The position numbers were made by a program, and so were the translations under genes. A stretch of DNA of 64,000 bases from Humulus lupulus (lineage: Eukaryota; Streptophyta; Magnoliopsida; Rosales; Cannabaceae), in assembly GCF_963169125.1 (NCBI RefSeq), contig NC_084794.1, positions 88,705,018 through 88,769,017 of the forward strand. Direction: 5' to 3'. The notes under the pieces were generated by a model, which saw only the letters and a list, made by a program, of their open reading frames with translations, did not search any database and was not told the DNA's origin. Positions 59,039 through 64,000 of the stretch are shown piece by piece. Numbering within the stretch: position 1 is the stretch's first letter; each line of letters opens with the position of its first letter.

Positions 59039-59700
59039 TTGGGATCAAGTAAGAAGTGTTCTCTTTGTACAAGAGTAGATATTGCATATGCAGTTAGTAA
59101 AATTAATAGGCTTACTAGCAATCCAAGTATCAAGTATGAGAAAGATATTGAGAGAATTCTTGGTTACCTTAAGGGTACCAAAGAGTATAGTCTTCACTAT
59201 ACAAACTTTCCAAGGACATTTGAAGGATATTCCGACGCTAGTTGGATATCGGGAGTGGGAGATAATCTATCCACCATCGATTGGGTGTTTACTCTTGGAG
59301 GGGGTGCAATCTCATGGGCCTCGAAGAAGGAAACCTATACTTGCATATCAAACTCAACAAAGGAAGCAGAGTTTATAGCTCTAGCGGCAACTGGCAAAGA
59401 GGCCGAGTGGCTTAGGGATCTCATGGTGGATATCCCTTTTACCGTAGATATGGTATCATTAATTTCAATACATTGTGATAGCCAATCCACAATTACTAGA
59501 GCATATAATAGTGTGTATAATGGAAAGTCTAGACATATTAGTCTAAGACATGAATATGTGAGACAATTGATTCAAGATGGAATCATACTGATCTCATAAG
59601 TTAAGAAAAGTGAGAACTTAGTGGATCCATTTACAAAACCTTTTGTGAGAAGGTTAGTAAGTTTCACATCAAAAGGGATGGGACTGAAACTCCTAGAATA
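59039..59700 (+). pseudogene. Copia RNase H (3' end of pol)
   Basis: It reads RVDIAYAVSKINRL, ILGYLKGTKEYSLHYT, GYSDASWISG and STKEAEFIALAATGKEAEWL, with HCDSQSTI and KSRHISLRHEYVRQLI at the end. These are copia RNase H landmarks. Just before it (58760-58910) is a small integrase remnant (CAFVGYAQNNKAYRL), so about 2 kb of integrase and reverse transcriptase has been lost. Confidence 0.85.
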
Positions 59701-59964
59701 ATATATTCGCCAATGATGGCAACCCAACTCCAAAATTGTATACATAAAGGAAAAAGTTCAATGGGTAAGAACAAGTCATTGATAAGTGAATGGTTTCAAC
59801 GCTAAAACTTATGGTGAGTTCCATCTGAGATGGTTAGTGTTGGTTGCTACTGAGTAAGGGTTAAGCCAAGGGCTTTTAATGAAGTTTAGTTGAGTGAAAC
59901 ATGTATCTCTAAAGGTAGCAAAGATGTTGTAAGAACTTCATCTATGTGAACTTAGAGGTGGTGT

Positions 59965-60860
59965 TGTTGAGATTGGTTAAATACATGGTGGAATTGTTTA
60001 GGTATGAAGAGGTAGGTGCTAAAAACAATAACTATTTCACAATAGTCAACATGTATAAGTTGACTTTGAGTATAGACATTTTTAAATTAATTTTTTGGTT
60101 CCAAAATGTTTGTATGGAGTATATAAGAGTACCCAAAAAGTTTGCGAGCATTTTGAGGTGTTTTGAGACACCTCATGGAGTCGTATTATAGAGGCATCGA
60201 CAATACATCACCTCCTAGGAGGAGGCTCATCACCTGGGCTCTCAAAACCCTAGAGAGATAAGTACCAGGTGACACGTCGCCTAGTATAGGGCGACGTATC
60301 GCCTGCTAGGCGACGCGTTGCCTGGTTCATTACGGAATGTCAGTACAGTTATGTGTTTTTTCTCCAAAACTTAAATTTAAATGCTCTAATCTCATTGGTT
60401 GAGTCTAATGAGGATCCTATACTATGTAAGGTGTTCAAATGAGTTGATTGGTGACTTGATCACTAACTTTTTTCTCTCACTAAAGAAGAACGCCCTCTCT
60501 AGCTCCAAGATTACTAGTTTTCTTCAATATATTCATCAAGAAAGCTTAAATTGCATGGAGATCCAAGGCTTGTGAATCCTAATCTCATTTTACTGGTTGT
60601 ATCATCAATCGTCTTCGAAGGGAAGGCTAGGAATAGAGATTTTTGGACAACAAATCTTCATTTGTGTCATGCCTTGTCACTTTTGTGTCTCACATAAATA
60701 ATAGCTTGGGATTTTACCCCCCTAGGGTTTGTTCTTCAAGGAAGGTGTACTCTAAACTTTTCATTCATTGTGTTTAACTATTCTATGATATTGATTTACT
60801 TGTATGATTTTTTCATTGAGTTGTAATACAAACAAAGGTTTGTGAAGCCTAATCCCAACA
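59965..60860 (+). repeat. Copia-type LTR (right)
   Basis: An 896-bp block homologous to the left LTR over landmarks such as GGTTAAATAC, the GGCGAC/GTCGCC-rich patch (60250-60325), CATTGGTTGAGTCTAATGA and the AATCCCAACA end. It differs enough that it may belong to a sister subfamily. Confidence 0.65.
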
Positions 60861-61230
60861 TGTGCCTCTCATGGGAGTTTGAGTTTCTCCCCAGAAAGTT
60901 CATGAAGGGATGAGCACATGACCATATGAGTGCTAAAGCGAGAAAGTGGGAAAACAAAAGATCTAGTGGAGGTGTGTGAGGTATCAATGGTTTTATCATA
61001 AGAAGTACTTGGTTCAAGACTTTGTGGTATTTTCACTAGGGTAAAGTTCAAACCGAAAGATACTTTACTCTATGCACCAAAAATGTTTGAGGTAGAGGTT
61101 GTGGCTTGTATTTAACCAAGTGAGGGAATGCTATGATTGGTTAAATACAAATGATAAGTGTTAATATATGTGGATGCCAAAAATCCACCAAGGAAAAAAT
61201 CTCTGATCCCTGGTTGAAATATGTGGCTAA
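60861..61230. other. Unassigned spacer with a 40-bp copia LTR start
   Basis: 61129-61168 repeats the first 40 bp of the left copia LTR (TGCTATGATTGGTTAAATAC), apparently the start of another 3' LTR that is truncated. 60861-61128 would then be internal sequence of that copy. No ORF is supportable. Confidence 0.5.
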
Positions 61231-63033
61231 TGGTGTTTAACGCCCAAAATGTGACAACCACTAAGCGGTGGTTGTAGTATAATCGGGCGGTCGATCCACA
61301 AGGAGGTAACCTAAAATCAAAAGATTAGTAAAAAAATAACACAAAAAGTTAGTAACAAGAAATAAATAAAATTGTAAATGGAAAGAGGGTTGAGATTTTG
61401 GTATTGTATTTTTTTTTTTGATGAAATGATAAAGTGAGATAAATGTAAGATGTAATTAAGAGTTTGAGAAATGGAAAGGTTTCAAGAATCATCCATATGC
61501 TTGCTTAGTTACTTAGTTACTTGATTTACAAAAATACACAAGTAAATAGTTCACATCCCAACATTTACTTGGAAAATCTAACATTAAAATCCATATTCTT
61601 TTCTAACAAAAGTCCATTTGAGTTATAAAGTTCTTTACTTTGAAATCACAAAGTTAATCTTATGAAAAATCTAAAAATGACAAAATACCCAAGGGCAATA
61701 ATGCAATAGAAGATTAGACATAAAATTATGTATCAATATTACTTTTACTAATTAGAAGCACATAGAAAGAGCATGACTAATCCTATATACTATTAGCATA
61801 AGTAAATAAAGATAACAAAATAAAGATAGAGATGAAAGAACATAAATAACCCAAATATATTACATTAAGAACATAGTAAATCAAAGTAGCAAAATAACAT
61901 CACTTGCATATGGAATCATCCCTAACCTTCCTAGGAAGATTAGGCCATTATGCTCATGATTCTCACAAAATTCTAAGAAGAAAATATGAGAAGAAAGTGA
62001 GTGGAAATTTTGCTATAGTTTCACTACTCTAAAAATTACATACTTAATGTGAAGAGAGTGTCCCTATTTATAGATGGAGAAAAGGACTAAAAAGAAATTA
62101 AACAACAAAATGGGGTTTACAAAATAAATCTGAAATATTAATAATAAGATATGATTTTGAAAAATCAAATCTTATTATTAATATTACCCTAGCTATTTTT
62201 GTGTATAGTCAAAATGCTCCTTTTCTAAAATACCACAAAAACATGAGCTTTAAAGCTCAAAATGGCAATTTTACAAACCCAATACCCACAAAATATGGCT
62301 GGTGACACAAGAGGGTTTTGACCCACTTTCAGCCAATGAGGAGGTGCCACGTAGGCACTAGCTAGGAGAGGAGAAAACTGGATTTGGGCTGCTGGAAGTT
62401 GGGTCACGTTGGGAGCTTGCTAGCTTGCTGAAGGAATGCATTTGGGCATTTGGACCTTTGGGCCTGGCAGTCCGTTGGAGGGACTTAACATGAGGGAAAA
62501 AATGAGGGAAATAATGCTTGCTGAGACTTGCTAATTGATGGAGCTGAAGGAGGCGTGAGATTGAAGGGGTGCAAATGGGGCTGTTGGCGGCGACGTGGCA
62601 GGGCGTGATTGGCTGGCAGGGAGGCTGGCAGGGAGGCTGTCAGGTGCGTCAGGCGGCTTCAGCTCGCGGAAGCTCGGCTCAGCGGCTCGCAGGCGGCTCA
62701 GCTCTCAGGCGGCTCGGCTCGGGCTGGGAAGGAACATGGAACCGTGGGCCTCCATTGGGCTTCAAATGAAACAAAAAAAAGAAGTTAACTACAATAATAT
62801 CATTTTTCAGCTCTCATTTTTCAAGTTTAATTCTTTTCTTTTCTTTTTTTATATTTTTTTCTTTTAATTAAGCTCAAATGCATTATAATTCATGTAAAAT
62901 ATTTTTAAATTAAATTAAAACTAATATTTTCCATTTAAAGAATATATCATAATAAATTCAAGAAAATATTATTCAAAACTTAATTTAATTTGAACTTAAA
63001 CTTGATAAAATGACATCTTTTGAGCACTAATCA
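61231..63033 (-). repeat. LTR of an Athila-like element running off the window
   Basis: A 1.8-kb block starts TGGTGTTTAACGCCC and ends TTGAGCACTAATCA. On the minus strand it begins TGATTAGTGCTCAAAA, like the solo LTR at 36291, and ends GGGCGTTAAACACCA. A minus-strand TATA box (TATAAATAG complement, 62064-62073) and a GC-rich minisatellite patch (62590-62740) occupy matching places in both. The complement of the following CAACCCCCAACC is a polypurine tract, so this is a 3' LTR with its body beyond 63034. Confidence 0.75.
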
Positions 63034-64000
63034 CAACCCCCAACCAGCTTATTGCTAGTCCCTAGCAGTTCAAGCGAAAAAGAAAATTGTCAAGTTGAAT
63101 AATCAAGTCAAACCAAGCAAAATCATCTAAGCATTTTCAAATTATCAGCAAGAAGTCAGAAATTACTATCTAAGCTACTATAGTTGCGATTTCAGAGTTG
63201 TGTGTGTGTGCACCAAACCATATTCTTTTTCTCACAAGTCATAACACAAATAGTATCGAAAAATCTCAAAAGTATAAAGATCTAAACTCCAAATTCCTCA
63301 CGGGCATTGAAAGTATTGTATGGGAAGGATTACACTCTTGGAGTTGGAAATGTAACAGTTTACGCTCAAATGAGAAAAGATAAACTTTTTAGGACAAACA
63401 ATTTGAACAAATATTGATCACAAGATAGGCAAATCAACTTATTGGAATTCAAATGACAAACAACCTTTGGGATTTACATGAGAAAACTCCAAGAACAAAA
63501 TGACAACTAATTAGACATGATAAATAAGAAAATGAACTATAATGATAATATTTTTTATTTTAATACAATTACACAAAATAATAAAAATATATATATATTT
63601 TTTTTTTCAACAACTACAAAGTAATAGAAGGAAGTGTTGCTCTTGTTCTTCTTTTTTTTTTTTCATTTATTTATCTTTTTTTTTCTTTTTCTTTTTCTTC
63701 TTTTCATTATTATTATTTTTTTTCTTGACAAGAGACAACACAAAAATACAAAGGAAATTACAAATACAATAAATAGAACACAAATTTATTACAAAGACTT
63801 TTCTTAAATGAAAAACATCCCTCTAGTAAATGTCATGTTTTAAATTCCAAAGATGTGACTTTACCAACTCAAATGATCAATAAAAGTTCAAAAAGTTGTT
63901 TTCTCAACTCTCACAACTCACCAAGAAATGAAAAACTTTAAACTTGAAATTTCTCTCAACTATTTATGTTAACAACCAATTTATTTATCATATGTTTGGA
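63034..64000 (-). mobile_element. 3' internal region of the Athila-like element (partial)
   Basis: Non-coding sequence next to the polypurine tract, AT-rich with long T and A tracts (63600-63720). The opening words (CCCCCAACCAGCTTATTGCTAGTCCCTAG, 63037-63065 region) resemble the 3' untranslated internal end of Athila-type elements. No ORF is supportable before the window ends. Confidence 0.55.

Larger units (their letters stand above)
56497..60860 (+). mobile_element. Internally deleted Ty1/copia retrotransposon
   Basis: A left LTR-like block (56497-57352, TGTTATGATTGG...CCCAACA) and a right LTR-like block (59965-60860, TGTTGAGATTGG...CCCAACA) flank copia gag and RNase H. Integrase and reverse transcriptase are nearly gone. 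The two LTRs share start, end and inner landmarks but are strongly diverged, and no target duplication is evident, so they may not be a true pair. Confidence 0.7.

Noticed and set aside
61205..61230. Decayed tRNA-Asp primer site left of the 61231 LTR (ATCCCTGG word)
   Set aside because: Only eight bases fit; the polypurine tract on the other side already makes this a 3' LTR.
62569..62867. Plus-strand ORFs with Gly/Ser/Arg-rich repeats
   Set aside because: Same minisatellite in the LTR at 61231-63033; composition artefact.

Overview
This window is nuclear DNA from a flowering plant, most likely a eudicot. It holds intron-rich genes with GT-AG introns, AT-rich spacers, and stacks of Ty3/gypsy, Ty1/copia and hAT transposable elements of plant type. 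I cannot name the species from the sequence alone.

There are two host genes, both on the + strand. From 76 to 18623 lie the last 14 exons of a polyribonucleotide nucleotidyltransferase (PNPase) that resembles the mitochondrial plant form; its 5' end is outside the window. From 19871 to 23407 lies a complete eight-exon cysteine-rich receptor-like kinase (CRK, group of CRK2/CRK3). The two genes show no functional link.

The PNPase gene is swollen by insertions. One intron (1824-12992) is 11.2 kb long because it carries two nested chromodomain-type gypsy retrotransposons. The older one (2097-12823, minus strand) was hit in its leader by a younger one (7054-12466, plus strand) that has identical 5-bp target-site duplications. 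The last intron (16509-18518) carries a long imperfect inverted repeat with arms of about 600 bp.

From 23408 to 26025 is an intergenic spacer with two small inverted-repeat elements. From 26026 to 50261 lies a four-level nest: a hAT transposon (DUF4371-type transposase, TIRs and an 8-bp TSD visible at both ends), split by a 20.4-kb Tat-lineage gypsy element (26189-46565) that carries an antisense gene, split in turn by a 10-kb Athila-like element (34162-44192, GTTCC duplications) that has gag, protease and an extra ORF but no reverse transcriptase. That element contains a solo LTR (36291-37740, GTTGG duplications).

The rest (50270-64000) is a graveyard: a minus-strand Tat remnant with its antisense gene, a plus-strand Tat remnant cut off inside reverse transcriptase, an internally deleted copia element with diverged LTRs, and the 3' LTR plus adjoining internal sequence of another Athila-like element that runs off the window. 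Apart from the two host genes every coding region is transposon-derived and nearly all are broken. I see no bacterial-type system, no CRISPR array, and no RNA gene.
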